The notes under the pieces were generated by a model. That model was given only the letters and a program-made list of their open reading frames with translations, did not search any database and was not told where the DNA came from. Shown here in pieces: positions 7,938 to 15,728 of a stretch of DNA of 37,363 nucleotides; positions within the stretch are counted from its first letter, which is position 1; each line of letters starts with the position of its first letter. This stretch comes from a virus. The stretch covers positions 1 to 37,363 of the IMG/VR virus record IMGVR_UViG_3300032242_002852, one strand, 5' to 3'. Position numbers and translations under genes: made by a program.

Positions 7938-9275
7938 ATGAGAATCAGTTTAGAACACCAGATCAGAATGCTAATGGAAGAGCCAAAGAATACAACCGAA
8001 CGTAAAAAGGTTGTAAATGTTGCGCGCCCAGATGACAAGAAGCCAAACGATTCGGGTTCTAAGTTGGCGAAGCAAGCTGAAATTCAAACCAAGATTATCG
8101 AAGACAACCTTGGTTACGAATCAAAAGCCAGTGCTAACAAGCCAAACGAAACTGATAAGAAAGACGCCAAAGAAATCAAAGGCGGTAAAACCGAAATTGA
8201 GTTGAATCCTAAGACAGACGATAAAGTTGGCGATGAGTCTGATGAAACTCAGAAATCAAAAAATGCCAAAAACAAAGCTAATAAAGAAATTGGCGCTAAG
8301 GGCGCTGGAGAAAAAATAGTAAAGGAAACTAACATGGACATCAAATTCGGTTTATCAGACAGTCTTATCGAAGCTGCTCGTAAAGTAATGGAAGCTAAAA
8401 TGAAGGGCGTTTGCCCTAAGTGTGGTAAAAATCCTTGTCAGTGCGCTGGTGACCCAAAAGAGGTTGACGAAGGAAAACTTGACGAAAAGCTTGTTGGTAA
8501 GCAGCATAAGATTGACGCAAATCATAATGGCAAGATCGACGGACAGGACTTCAAAATTCTTCGTGGTAAGAAAAAGGTCGAAGAAGAAGTAGAAACTGTT
8601 GATGAAGCTGTAAATCACAGAGAATTCGGTAGCAAGGGTAAAATGCACCCAACTATGGCAAAAGGTATGAAGGTCGGTCAACACGCTGATTTTTATGGCC
8701 ATGGCAACGGAGACAAACATTATGGTATGGTAACAAAAAATACTGGCACAGCTGTACACATTAAAGCTGCTGGCAAAACTCATAAGTTTTCTGTTTCACA
8801 TAACGTTAGCGAAGAAGTTGAAACCGTTGAAGAAGGTAACGCAGCTAATAAAGAAAAGAAAAACGCTGCAGTAGCTGCTGTTGGCGCTAAAAATAAAGAC
8901 AGTCAATACCTTAATAAAATGAATCCGGCTGTAGCTGATAAAATTCGTGGTCGTGAAAAGATGTCCGGCGTTGACCGTAAACAATATAAAGAAGAAGTTG
9001 AGCAGATCGACGAACTATCAAGAAAAACTCTTGGTTCATATGCTCAAAAAGCTGATAAGCAGCTTACGACTGTTAATGCTGTTGGTCCAAGTCATAAGGC
9101 TGGTATTCCAGGTCATTACAGAGGTAAAAATAAAGACCTTGGTAAAGACCCTACAGATAAAATGAGAGGTAGAAAAGCGGGTATCAATATGGCTGTTAAG
9201 AAGCTCAACAAAGAAGAAGTTGAGTTCTCAGAAGCAGAACTAGCCCGCATCGAAGAAATCGCAAAGGGTCTATAA
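7938..9275 (+). CDS. virion-associated repeat protein with zinc knuckle and EF-hand-like loop
   Basis: A 445-residue, highly charged protein. Residues ~1-130 are Lys/Glu/Asp-rich and probably disordered. Then come CPKCGKNPCQC, a compact zinc-binding knuckle, and DANHNGKIDGQD, a complete calcium-loop pattern (acidic or Asn at 1, 3, 5, 9, 12; Gly at 6). Four repeats of the type EEVExxxE follow, encoded near 8580, 8811, 8991 and 9211; one continues as IDELSRKTLGSYAQKA, a module I associate with other large myoviruses. The next gene carries a related module. I infer a head-core or internal protein in which the Glu-rich repeats could be prohead-protease sites. No enzyme motif is seen. Confidence 0.5.
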   Translation: MRISLEHQIRMLMEEPKNTTERKKVVNVARPDDKKPNDSGSKLAKQAEIQTKIIEDNLGYESKASANKPNETDKKDAKEIKGGKTEIELNPKTDDKVGDESDETQKSKNAKNKANKEIGAKGAGEKIVKETNMDIKFGLSDSLIEAARKVMEAKMKGVCPKCGKNPCQCAGDPKEVDEGKLDEKLVGKQHKIDANHNGKIDGQDFKILRGKKKVEEEVETVDEAVNHREFGSKGKMHPTMAKGMKVGQHADFYGHGNGDKHYGMVTKNTGTAVHIKAAGKTHKFSVSHNVSEEVETVEEGNAANKEKKNAAVAAVGAKNKDSQYLNKMNPAVADKIRGREKMSGVDRKQYKEEVEQIDELSRKTLGSYAQKADKQLTTVNAVGPSHKAGIPGHYRGKNKDLGKDPTDKMRGRKAGINMAVKKLNKEEVEFSEAELARIEEIAKGL

Positions 9276-10315
9276 TGAAAAAGTTTTCTGATTGGGTAAA
9301 CGAGGCAAAGAAGGGGACTAATGATTCCCTTCCGCCTACCGCTATGTCATCGCCGATCCGTGGTGCCAATCAGGACCAGTCTGGCGCTAACGTAAAAAAC
9401 GACCTCGCTGATTACACGATCAGCGACAGCGCCACTATCGACAACTGGGAACTAAACTCTCCAGCCGCACGTTCGAAAGCGGTAAAAGATTTGATGAAGC
9501 TGAACGCCCGTCACGGGGCTGATCATATGCCTCATTCAAAGATAAAAGAAGAAACAATAAACGAATTATCACCTGAAATAGTCGGCAAAGTAAACAAAGC
9601 ACGCACAGTTGGTGGCAAACCAAGCAAAACAGACGTAGCTAAAAAAACACTTTCAACAGCTGTCAACAAAGCTTGGATCAAGTCTAAGGTTGGTACAGTT
9701 AAAGAAGGTATCCTTGCTGGTGTTGGTAAAACTAGAATCAAACCAGTCAACATGGCTCAAAAGGCTAGTTCGACAAAAGAACCGAATGCGCCAGGTAATG
9801 TGCATGCTCTACAAAACGCCGCAAACAAACGTGTTGCACAACTAGACCAAGCAGCACAACAGGAAAAAGAAAAATCAGCGCAAGACCGCGAAACTGAAAC
9901 AGCAAAGCGTCAAAGAGAAGCAGCTGCCCGCGATACAACCCGTAATAAGCAACAGCCAAAACAAACAACAGAACAATTTGATCTAGACGAAGCACGCGGT
10001 CGTCCTAAAAAGTCAACTGGTGAAGAATCTCTAAACATCATTATGCAGTTGCGTAAAGTTATTTCGTTGAGGGGTCAAGAACCCGTAACGTTCGCTAACG
10101 GAACTAGGGTTAAGTTGAATCCTGGAACGGCACATAGACTATTAGCCATGTATGATAATTTGAAGACTACTGGCGAGAAGCATGCGTTCTCTATGCGTAT
10201 TCATAAAAGCCCAGAAAGCCTAAGAGATGTTATTGCAGGCAAAAAAGAAGTTGTTAAACCAAAAATTAGTTTGGCTGGTAAAATAACAGGAACTCAACAT
10301 GCCGATCATTCTTAA
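9275..10315 (+). CDS. probable internal or core virion protein with capsid-targeting-like leader
   Basis: A 346-residue basic protein starting MKKFSDWVNEAKKGT, a close fit to the T4 internal-protein leader. Residues ~90-112 (KEETINELSPEIVGKVNKA) are a diverged copy of the module in the previous protein. A Gln/Glu/Arg-rich helical region (~185-230, probably coiled coil) follows. The C-terminus (RGRPKKSTGEESLNIIMQLR, then a compact alpha/beta stretch) begins with an AT-hook-like RGRPKK. Packaging in the head with DNA binding is inferred. It overlaps both neighbours. Confidence 0.5.
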   Translation: MKKFSDWVNEAKKGTNDSLPPTAMSSPIRGANQDQSGANVKNDLADYTISDSATIDNWELNSPAARSKAVKDLMKLNARHGADHMPHSKIKEETINELSPEIVGKVNKARTVGGKPSKTDVAKKTLSTAVNKAWIKSKVGTVKEGILAGVGKTRIKPVNMAQKASSTKEPNAPGNVHALQNAANKRVAQLDQAAQQEKEKSAQDRETETAKRQREAAARDTTRNKQQPKQTTEQFDLDEARGRPKKSTGEESLNIIMQLRKVISLRGQEPVTFANGTRVKLNPGTAHRLLAMYDNLKTTGEKHAFSMRIHKSPESLRDVIAGKKEVVKPKISLAGKITGTQHADHS

Positions 10316-10502
10316 TGGCGATTTACACGACCCAAACAAACCAATCGTAGAAGCAACGCCAAGACCTATCATTGACGCAGATGTCTTAGACCCTGAAACT
10401 GGTAAAGATATTGATAAGCAACATCATATAGTCGTGAACGGAAAGAAAAAGAAACTTGGCGTTAAGTCAGCGTATATGTTAGATATGCTCACGATAGAAT
10501 AA
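10299..10502 (+). CDS. small unknown phage protein
   Basis: A 67-residue soluble protein beginning in the end of the previous gene, with AGGA at suitable distance before the ATG. It is Pro/Asp-rich at the start, with a basic GKKKKLG near the end. I do not recognise it. The late promoter at 10504 begins directly after its stop. Confidence 0.55.
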   Translation: MPIILNGDLHDPNKPIVEATPRPIIDADVLDPETGKDIDKQHHIVVNGKKKKLGVKSAYMLDMLTIE

Positions 10503-10503
10503 C

Positions 10504-10511
10504 TATAAATA
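10504..10511 (+). promoter_or_regulatory. T4-type late promoter (TATAAATA)
   Basis: An exact TATAAATA 28 bases before the ATG at 10540. The downstream AGGAGG (10527-10532) is the strongest Shine-Dalgarno sequence in the structural region, suggesting an abundant product. Confidence 0.8.
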
Positions 10512-10539
10512 ATAAAAAGCTTCTCTAGGAGGAAAACTA

Positions 10540-11550
10540 ATGGCACAATGGGGTAGAAATATTACAGCTGTTACAGCTAACGGCTCAACAACGAAAGAAT
10601 CATCAACGGGTGCACCAATTGGCACTTTCGCCCTCGTAAAAGGCGCTGACCCCGTTTCTATGGGTTCAAATTCACATTATGGTAACACATCAGCAGGTTC
10701 GCGCGCAAACGTTGACGTTGCCATGTTTGGTAACACAACAATTGGTTCTTTCGTGGCAAATAAAGCTGTTGGCGTTTTTGCTGTTAATACCAGTATGATG
10801 CAAACAGTTGGCGGCAATGTTGCTATTGCTATCGTAACTTCCGGCGGTTCTGGCTACCAAGCCAACACAGCAAACTTTACGCCTACAGTAACAAACGGCG
10901 GTTCCGGCGCTTCAATCAACGCAGTTGCTAATACAACGGCAGGTTCAACAAACGCTGGTCGTATCACCAGCTTGAACATCGTTGCCGCTGGCAGCGGTTA
11001 TCAAACTGCTCCAACGCTTTCTATCCCAGCCCCTGCGGCGTTCAACGTTATTGCCAATACGACAGGGTTTGCTAACGGTACAGTTGCTGGCTCTGGAAAC
11101 AGCGCATTCCTAATCACATCAGCAAATTCATACTGGCAGGTAAACGACCGTCTTTACTACGGCGTTCCTTCTGCAAACACGCCGATCGCTCCACTTACTG
11201 GTAACACTTACTACTACGTATCTTTTGCCAACACTTCGGTTATCAAGCTTGCTGCTACTGCTGGTGGCGCTAACATCACTATCACTGATACACGTGCAGC
11301 TGGTGCTTCTGAAACTCACACTTTCAAGGGCGATACAGCAACTGGTTATGTTGACGTAAATACAGACAACCCTCTAGTGTGTCACGTTGGCTGGGTTCTT
11401 CGCACAGAAGGTTCAGGCGGACGCGCAGGTCGTATTCAATATGAAACACTTGTTGCAATGCATTCTATTGGTGTAAACGGCACTACCGCTACTGGTGTAA
11501 CAGGGACTGCTACTGTAACATCTAATACGCAAAATGATCCGTTCGTATAA
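10540..11550 (+). CDS. abundant virion protein (decoration or fibre type)
   Basis: A 336-residue protein, mostly beta-strand and rich in Gly/Ala/Asn/Thr, with no membrane segment or enzyme motif. It contains an internal repeat (VTSGGSGYQANTANFTPTVT and VAAGSGYQTAPTLSIP), a pattern frequent in fibre and decoration proteins. The C-terminal block HVGWVLRTEGSGGRAGRIQY then ETLVAMHSIG is one I know from structural proteins of T4-like cyanophage relatives. A dedicated late promoter and a very strong ribosome binding site imply high expression. Head decoration and fibre are both possible. Confidence 0.6.
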   Translation: MAQWGRNITAVTANGSTTKESSTGAPIGTFALVKGADPVSMGSNSHYGNTSAGSRANVDVAMFGNTTIGSFVANKAVGVFAVNTSMMQTVGGNVAIAIVTSGGSGYQANTANFTPTVTNGGSGASINAVANTTAGSTNAGRITSLNIVAAGSGYQTAPTLSIPAPAAFNVIANTTGFANGTVAGSGNSAFLITSANSYWQVNDRLYYGVPSANTPIAPLTGNTYYYVSFANTSVIKLAATAGGANITITDTRAAGASETHTFKGDTATGYVDVNTDNPLVCHVGWVLRTEGSGGRAGRIQYETLVAMHSIGVNGTTATGVTGTATVTSNTQNDPFV

Positions 11551-11552
11551 TA

Positions 11553-11900
11553 ATGTCTAATCAGTCTGTCAGAACTTCTAATCTCGGTATTACTACTACT
11601 CTATCTGCAAATGATAGAGTAGTAGTTCTCACAAACCCAGCATCTTCCGCGCAAACACAAACAATAACTGCGAATAATCTAGCTAACAGCGTTGTTAGTT
11701 TGTTACCTTATGCTAATGCAACGAACGCTGGCGTAATACGAGTTGGTTCTGGGTTGACTGTTTCTGCGGGAGGCGTTTTGAGTGCGCCTATATCTATCCC
11801 CGGATCTTATGCAAATGACGCCGTAGCTAACACCAACGGTGTTGCCGTTGGTGGGTTGTATCATAACAGTAACGGAACAGTACAAATTAGATTATCATAA
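11553..11900 (+). CDS. small tail-fibre-like protein
   Basis: A 115-residue beta-rich protein. The segment AGVIRVGSGLTVSAGGVLS is a motif common in shafts and tips of phage tail fibres. No Shine-Dalgarno sequence precedes the ATG, which follows the previous stop by two bases, so translation probably depends on the upstream gene. The reading frame contains two perfect inverted repeats (11592-11626 and 11831-11853). The stop overlaps the next start (TAATG). Confidence 0.55.
   Translation: MSNQSVRTSNLGITTTLSANDRVVVLTNPASSAQTQTITANNLANSVVSLLPYANATNAGVIRVGSGLTVSAGGVLSAPISIPGSYANDAVANTNGVAVGGLYHNSNGTVQIRLS
11592..11626 (+). repeat. perfect 14-bp inverted repeat inside a coding region
   Basis: ACTACTACTCTATC at 11592-11605 and its exact reverse complement at 11613-11626 flank a 7-base loop. 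It lies in the first third of the small fibre-like gene. No T-run follows, so it is not an ordinary terminator. It could be a protein-binding site, an RNA stability hairpin, or a brake on translation. Confidence 0.85.
11831..11853 (+). repeat. perfect 9-bp inverted repeat inside a coding region
   Basis: CACCAACGG at 11831-11839 and CCGTTGGTG at 11845-11853 flank a 5-base loop, near the 3' end of the small fibre-like gene, about 50 bases before its stop. The stem is GC-rich with no T-run. It may protect the mRNA 3' end or reduce flow into the next gene. Confidence 0.75.
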
Positions 11901-12301
11901 TGATTTTTGAAAAATTGACTGATGAAAACTTTTTGATTTATTGTGCAAAACATTACAACAATCCTCAGTGTCATTCAACTGAGGAATTTCTCGAAGATTT
12001 GAAGCGCATCAAATATATAAAAAAACTGATTACTAGATACGTAGAGAGTGGTGATTTGAAGGAGAGGTTGATCCTCAATCATATCATCATTCTCTATAAT
12101 GTTTTTGGCGCCGATCATTTACCGAGAATATTGTATTTGAAAATGCAAAAACAGTTTCATCAATTGAAGCCGTTTCTCGTTATGTTAAATATTATGCCGA
12201 ATAAATTATTGAATATAAAAGAAGAATCGATTATCGACACAAATTTAATTGGGTTGGATCAGACAATAGTAGAAGCACTTAGGGTGATTAACAATGGGTA
12301 A
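11900..12301 (+). CDS. conserved T4-like phage protein of unknown function
   Basis: A 133-residue, mainly helical protein. Its pattern (NFLIYCAKHYNNPQC, then LKRIKYIKKLITRY, then LILNHIIILYNVFG) is one I associate with a conserved hypothetical protein of T4-like phages of aquatic bacteria. No catalytic motif is seen. It starts on the last base of the preceding stop (TAATG), so it is coupled with structural genes and may have a virion or assembly role. Confidence 0.6.
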   Translation: MIFEKLTDENFLIYCAKHYNNPQCHSTEEFLEDLKRIKYIKKLITRYVESGDLKERLILNHIIILYNVFGADHLPRILYLKMQKQFHQLKPFLVMLNIMPNKLLNIKEESIIDTNLIGLDQTIVEALRVINNG

Positions 12302-12482
12302 ATTACACGAAGATGGAGTTGGGTTTGGGTCTGCACCCGTTGCAGTGAACACCAATGCCGGAGTTGCTGGTACAGGCGACTTGCGTTTGGCTGCAGATCA
12401 ACGTGAACCAGGCGTTAATCGTAAAAAGAAAAAACTACGTTCGATAATCACTCCTAGTCCTCTAAAAAGATTGATGAAATAA
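12294..12482 (+). CDS. small unknown basic phage protein
   Basis: A 62-residue protein, Gly/Ala/Asn-rich at first and with the basic cluster RKKKKLRS near residue 45. It overlaps the previous gene by eight bases and the next by one. Tight coupling supports it as a real gene; no family is recognised. Confidence 0.5.
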   Translation: MGKLHEDGVGFGSAPVAVNTNAGVAGTGDLRLAADQREPGVNRKKKKLRSIITPSPLKRLMK

Positions 12483-12868
12483 TGGTTAGCGTTGAAGCGA
12501 AATTAGACAGGATAGAAGATGCTATCGTGAGGTTGACTGGAATATCTGGTGACCTAAAATCTATGATTGCTGTCAACGAATCAAGAATCACTCAGCAAGA
12601 AAAATCATCCGAGGAGCTTCATATCGTGATCGAAGCAAGAAGAGTCGAAAACGATGCTAAATTGAAAGATGTTTACGACACCATGAGAGAACAAGATAAT
12701 AGTATTTTATCAGAAATATCAAAGCTTCGTAAAGAATCAAGCGATCAGCACAATATACTCTCAAACAAAATCAATCAGCTAGAACGTTATATTTGGATAG
12801 CTATTGGCGGCGGTATGGTCCTAACTTGGCTGGCAAGCAACCTAGTACATTATTTCAAAGTGGTATAA
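12482..12868 (+). CDS. coiled-coil protein with C-terminal membrane anchor
   Basis: A 128-residue protein. Residues 1-100 are a continuous charged helix with heptad spacing (LDRIEDAIVRL through LSNKINQLERYI). Residues ~103-120 (IWIAIGGGMVLTWLA) form one transmembrane segment, so the coiled coil should lie on one side of the membrane. The design is like XhlA-type holin-associated proteins, but no specific family match is visible. It is the last gene of the late structural block; a lysis or membrane-remodelling role is a guess. Confidence 0.5.
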   Translation: MVSVEAKLDRIEDAIVRLTGISGDLKSMIAVNESRITQQEKSSEELHIVIEARRVENDAKLKDVYDTMREQDNSILSEISKLRKESSDQHNILSNKINQLERYIWIAIGGGMVLTWLASNLVHYFKVV

Positions 12869-12876
12869 AATAGTAC

Positions 12877-12904
12877 TTTACTTTTTCGCGAGATACGGTA
12901 TAAT
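12877..12904 (+). promoter_or_regulatory. sigma70-like promoter upstream of primase
   Basis: TTTACT (12877-12882), a 16-base spacer and TATAAT (12899-12904), ending 30 bases before the primase start. The promoter before nrdA (23009-23037) has the same TTTACT box and the same TACGGTA at the spacer end, so the two may be a phage-specific early or middle class. Confidence 0.6.
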
Positions 12905-12934
12905 TCTTAATGTACCCAATGAGAAAGTATTACT

Positions 12935-13963
12935 ATGGATTGGTTAGAACACAAATACGTAGGAATGGTCTCTAACCGCCTACGAAATTTCAAACGCAAA
13001 TCATCTGGTCTTTATAACTTCTCCTGCCCTTTGTGCGGAGACAGTACCACTCACGCGCAAAAAGCTCGTGGATATATTTACGAGAAAAAAGGTTCAGCGT
13101 TGTTTCACTGTCATAACTGCAGTGCTACGATGGGCGTACCGAACTTTATCAAAACACTAGATCAAAATCTTTACAACGAAATGTTACTCGAAAAACTCAA
13201 GGAAAACAAGTCTCCTGAGCAGCAGGATTTTGATTCATTCGTCGAAAAGATGAAGAAACCTATCTTTATGAAAGAGGGTCCGCTGAAAGGGTTGAAGAAG
13301 GTTTCGCAGCTCGACCCTAGTCACAGAGTGAAACAGTTCGTAGACGCTAGGAAAATACCTACACCGTATCATGCGAAGCTGTTTAATTGTCCTAACTTCC
13401 GTCACTTCACAAACAACCTAGTTCCGCACAAGTTTACTGCAGAGTCGCTTGAGAGGGATGAGACTAGGTTACTTATTCCGTTCTTCAACAAAGACAAAAA
13501 GGTTCATGCCTATCAGGGTAGAGCTATAACTGAATCCAAGGTGAAGTATATCACGATAGTTCTTGATGAAAGCGTTCCTAAAGTTTATGGTCTAGATACA
13601 GTAAACCTCGACAGAACTACCTACGTATTGGAGGGTCCAATTGATTCTATGTTTGTCGATAATAGTATTGCTACTGCTGGCGGTGATCTTGTTTCTGCTC
13701 TTGCTCCTCTCAGCGCCTCCAAAGCTTCCATGGTGATTGTCTACGACAACGAGCCAAGATCGAGGGAGACAATAAAAAAGCTTGATAAAGCGATCATGCA
13801 GGGGTATAATATTGTAATATGGCCAGAGAATTTAGAGCATAAAGACATCAACGATATGGTTCTGGCAGGTATGAGCTCAGAGTTTATTACACATATCTTG
13901 AAAACAAACACCTACCGCGATCTAGCTGCGAAGCTGGCGCTGACTAAATGGAGCAAAGTGTGA
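12935..13963 (+). CDS. 61: DNA primase, T4 gp61-like
   Basis: A 342-residue primase, the same length as T4 gp61 as I remember it. It makes the short RNA primers for lagging-strand synthesis with the replicative helicase (gp41 in T4). An N-terminal zinc ribbon uses Cys31, Cys34, Cys59 and Cys62 (CPLCGD, FHCHNC). The central region LLIPFFNKDKKVHAYQGRAI begins the TOPRIM-type core, followed by the acidic motif LEGPIDSMF and the DxE-like VYDNEPRSR. It is the first gene behind its own sigma70-like promoter, as expected for an early or middle replication gene. Confidence 0.9.
   Translation: MDWLEHKYVGMVSNRLRNFKRKSSGLYNFSCPLCGDSTTHAQKARGYIYEKKGSALFHCHNCSATMGVPNFIKTLDQNLYNEMLLEKLKENKSPEQQDFDSFVEKMKKPIFMKEGPLKGLKKVSQLDPSHRVKQFVDARKIPTPYHAKLFNCPNFRHFTNNLVPHKFTAESLERDETRLLIPFFNKDKKVHAYQGRAITESKVKYITIVLDESVPKVYGLDTVNLDRTTYVLEGPIDSMFVDNSIATAGGDLVSALAPLSASKASMVIVYDNEPRSRETIKKLDKAIMQGYNIVIWPENLEHKDINDMVLAGMSSEFITHILKTNTYRDLAAKLALTKWSKV
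13782..13810 (+). promoter_or_regulatory. possible internal sigma70 promoter in primase gene
   Basis: TTGATA (13782-13787), a 17-base spacer and TATAAT (13805-13810): 11 of 12 consensus bases. It would start a transcript near 13817 serving the small genes from 13963 and thyX. Being inside a coding region, it could be chance. Confidence 0.4.
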
Positions 13964-14175
13964 TGGAAGATAAAATTGAAATGCTGCTGAATGAACTTGG
14001 TTGGGGTATGGGCGATCCTAGCGACGACTGTATGCAGTGCAGCCCATTTGATCCACGTGAGTTTGCTATTAGGATTATCGAAGAGTGTATGGACATTGCA
14101 GATAATTCAGTAGACCATGGTTTACCTTCTGCATACATCGCTAAACATTTTGGCGTAGAGGTTGAATATGAATGA
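13963..14175 (+). CDS. small unknown phage protein
   Basis: A 70-residue acidic protein. I chose ATG at 13963 because it overlaps the primase stop (TGATG) and has GGAG (13950-13953) upstream; an in-frame ATG at 13948 would add five residues. Two cysteines occur in DDCMQCSPFD. No family is recognised. Confidence 0.5.
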   Translation: MEDKIEMLLNELGWGMGDPSDDCMQCSPFDPREFAIRIIEECMDIADNSVDHGLPSAYIAKHFGVEVEYE

Positions 14176-14521
14176 CATTGTTGAACGAATCGATAAGCTG
14201 ATACTTGGCTGGGAACGTGAATATGGTATCACCAACAAGACAATGGTTGATGCTATGCAAACTATCATAGAGTTGAAAGATCAAAATCGAATTTTGATTG
14301 AAACAATTCGAGTTGCCGCAGATCAAATTGAAATGACGAAAGCTCAACTACTGATTCGCGGCGACCTAATCGAGAAGCTAAAGTATGGTCCAGGCGGCAT
14401 TACGGAAATGAAGCAGACTATCGCTGATAAAGAAACAGAGATTGGGCTGATGGAAAAAGATCTAGATTTGGTATACAGACATGACAGCAACTTGCTGGAT
14501 CACTTGAAGGGGTGGAAGTAA
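14168..14521 (+). CDS. small helical or coiled-coil phage protein
   Basis: A 117-residue protein, almost all helical with heptad-like spacing (IIELKDQNRILIETIRVAAD and MKQTIADKETEIGLMEKDL). ATG at 14168 is preferred over a TTG at 14162. It overlaps the previous gene by eight bases. No family is recognised; small early proteins of this shape often modify host proteins, but nothing here shows that. Confidence 0.5.
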   Translation: MNDIVERIDKLILGWEREYGITNKTMVDAMQTIIELKDQNRILIETIRVAADQIEMTKAQLLIRGDLIEKLKYGPGGITEMKQTIADKETEIGLMEKDLDLVYRHDSNLLDHLKGWK

Positions 14522-14851
14522 ATGGTAGGGTATCAGTCTAAGAAGTTTCTCGCCGAAAGTCGAGAACCGTTTGCTCCGAATTACGAAGATATCAAGTTCG
14601 AAAAAGCTAATCCAGAGTTGTTTTACAACCTTCGTCATTTGAAAATGTTTCAGGAACGTACTAAATCAGATAAGACAAAATGGTTTTGTAGTTGGGATCA
14701 CGAAAATATCCTTATCTATGATAACAAAAACAACATGATTTGCAAGCTCGACGATATTGTACTAGCTGAGTATATTACCAGCCTACATAATATGTCTATT
14801 CGATTAATCCGTGAAGTGGAAGAAAAATATGCCGTTCGTAAAACTGACTAA
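14522..14851 (+). CDS. small unknown phage protein
   Basis: A 109-residue soluble protein with mixed alpha/beta pattern and no cysteine pair or catalytic motif that I recognise. It starts directly after the previous stop and overlaps the next gene by 23 bases, in the run of short genes between primase and thyX. Confidence 0.5.
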   Translation: MVGYQSKKFLAESREPFAPNYEDIKFEKANPELFYNLRHLKMFQERTKSDKTKWFCSWDHENILIYDNKNNMICKLDDIVLAEYITSLHNMSIRLIREVEEKYAVRKTD

Positions 14852-15044
14852 CAATCACCCCAATTTCAAAGACATGCCGATCTATATAAACACGGATCAT
14901 ATTCTTTCTGTGTATGAAGTGTCACAACCAGGAGGTAGTTTGTCTTGCGCCGTTTTTGGAACACACGGGCGAGAATGGTTTCCAGAACAAAGTTTGAATG
15001 AAGTGATGAAGCTTATAAAGGATGCTGAAAATGAACAACGCTAA
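14829..15044 (+). CDS. small unknown phage protein
   Basis: A 71-residue protein from ATG 14829 (a GTG six codons upstream is less likely because a GGAAG lies before the ATG). The pattern MPFVKLTNNHPNFKDMPIYI then ILSVYEV suggests a small beta sheet followed by a helix. No family is recognised. It overlaps the thyX start. Confidence 0.5.
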   Translation: MPFVKLTNNHPNFKDMPIYINTDHILSVYEVSQPGGSLSCAVFGTHGREWFPEQSLNEVMKLIKDAENEQR

Positions 15045-15711
15045 AATTATTGCTCTTACACAGCCAACTATTTGTGCTTCAGATGACCCTGAAGCGCCGT
15101 ACCTTACTGTTGATGAGTTTATCGCCTACGTTGCTCGTGTATCAAATCCATCAAACCAGAACAACACGCTGACTGCACCGAAGCTGCTTCGTTACCTAGC
15201 CAAGCATAAGCATTGGTCGCCTTTTGAGATGGTCAATGTTGTGATGGAAATCAACACTACCCGTGACATTGGTCGTCAGATCCTTCGTCACCGTTCTTTC
15301 ACCTTTCAGGAGTTTAGTCAACGCTATGCGGATCCAACCAAAGATATGGGTTTCGTCGCTCGTGAAGCCCGTTTGCAAGATACAGCCAATCGCCAGAATT
15401 CCATCGAAACTTCCAACGAAGACCTCAAACGGGAATGGCACAATAAACAAGCGTATCTCACCAGAGTTGCAGACGAAGCCTACGTTTGGGCTGTCAATAA
15501 TGGTATAGCAAAGGAGCAAGCACGTGCAGTACTACCTGAAGGACTTATTCTTAGTCGCATGTATATGGCTGGCAGTCTTCGCTCTTGGATTCATTATTGC
15601 CAACTGAGAATGACTGAAGGTACTCAGAAGGAACATCGTGAAATTGCTCGTGATGCTTGGTATCAGATTGTCGAAAAGTTTCCATCTCTTAAAGATGCAC
15701 TTGACCTATAA
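15031..15711 (+). CDS. thyX: FAD-dependent thymidylate synthase ThyX
   Basis: A 226-residue ThyX, which makes dTMP from dUMP with methylene-tetrahydrofolate, FAD and NADPH. The signature RHRxxSxxxxSxRY is RHRSFTFQEFSQRY at 86-99 (Thr replaces the first Ser). The C-terminal block LRSWIHYCQLRMTEGTQKEH holds the conserved substrate-binding region. ATG 15031 is preferred over 15022 because AAAGGA (15017-15022) is correctly placed for it. With NrdA/NrdB it supplies DNA precursors. The gene ends in a late promoter. Confidence 0.93.
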   Translation: MNNAKIIALTQPTICASDDPEAPYLTVDEFIAYVARVSNPSNQNNTLTAPKLLRYLAKHKHWSPFEMVNVVMEINTTRDIGRQILRHRSFTFQEFSQRYADPTKDMGFVAREARLQDTANRQNSIETSNEDLKREWHNKQAYLTRVADEAYVWAVNNGIAKEQARAVLPEGLILSRMYMAGSLRSWIHYCQLRMTEGTQKEHREIARDAWYQIVEKFPSLKDALDL

Positions 15712-15714
15712 ATA
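15707..15714 (+). promoter_or_regulatory. T4-type late promoter (TATAAATA) for the curli-like operon
   Basis: An exact TATAAATA overlapping the thyX stop and 14 bases before the csgF-like ATG, with GGAGG (15719-15723) between. It places the csgF-csgG-curlin-fecR-cyclase genes under phage late control, so they are part of the phage programme and not an idle insertion. Confidence 0.8.
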
Positions 15715-15728
15715 AGGCGGAGGATATT

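Noticed and set aside
8580-9240. Repeated GAAGAAGT units considered as a CRISPR-like or DNA repeat array
   Set aside because: Spacing is irregular and the units are codons of EEVE protein repeats; no conserved repeat-spacer structure.
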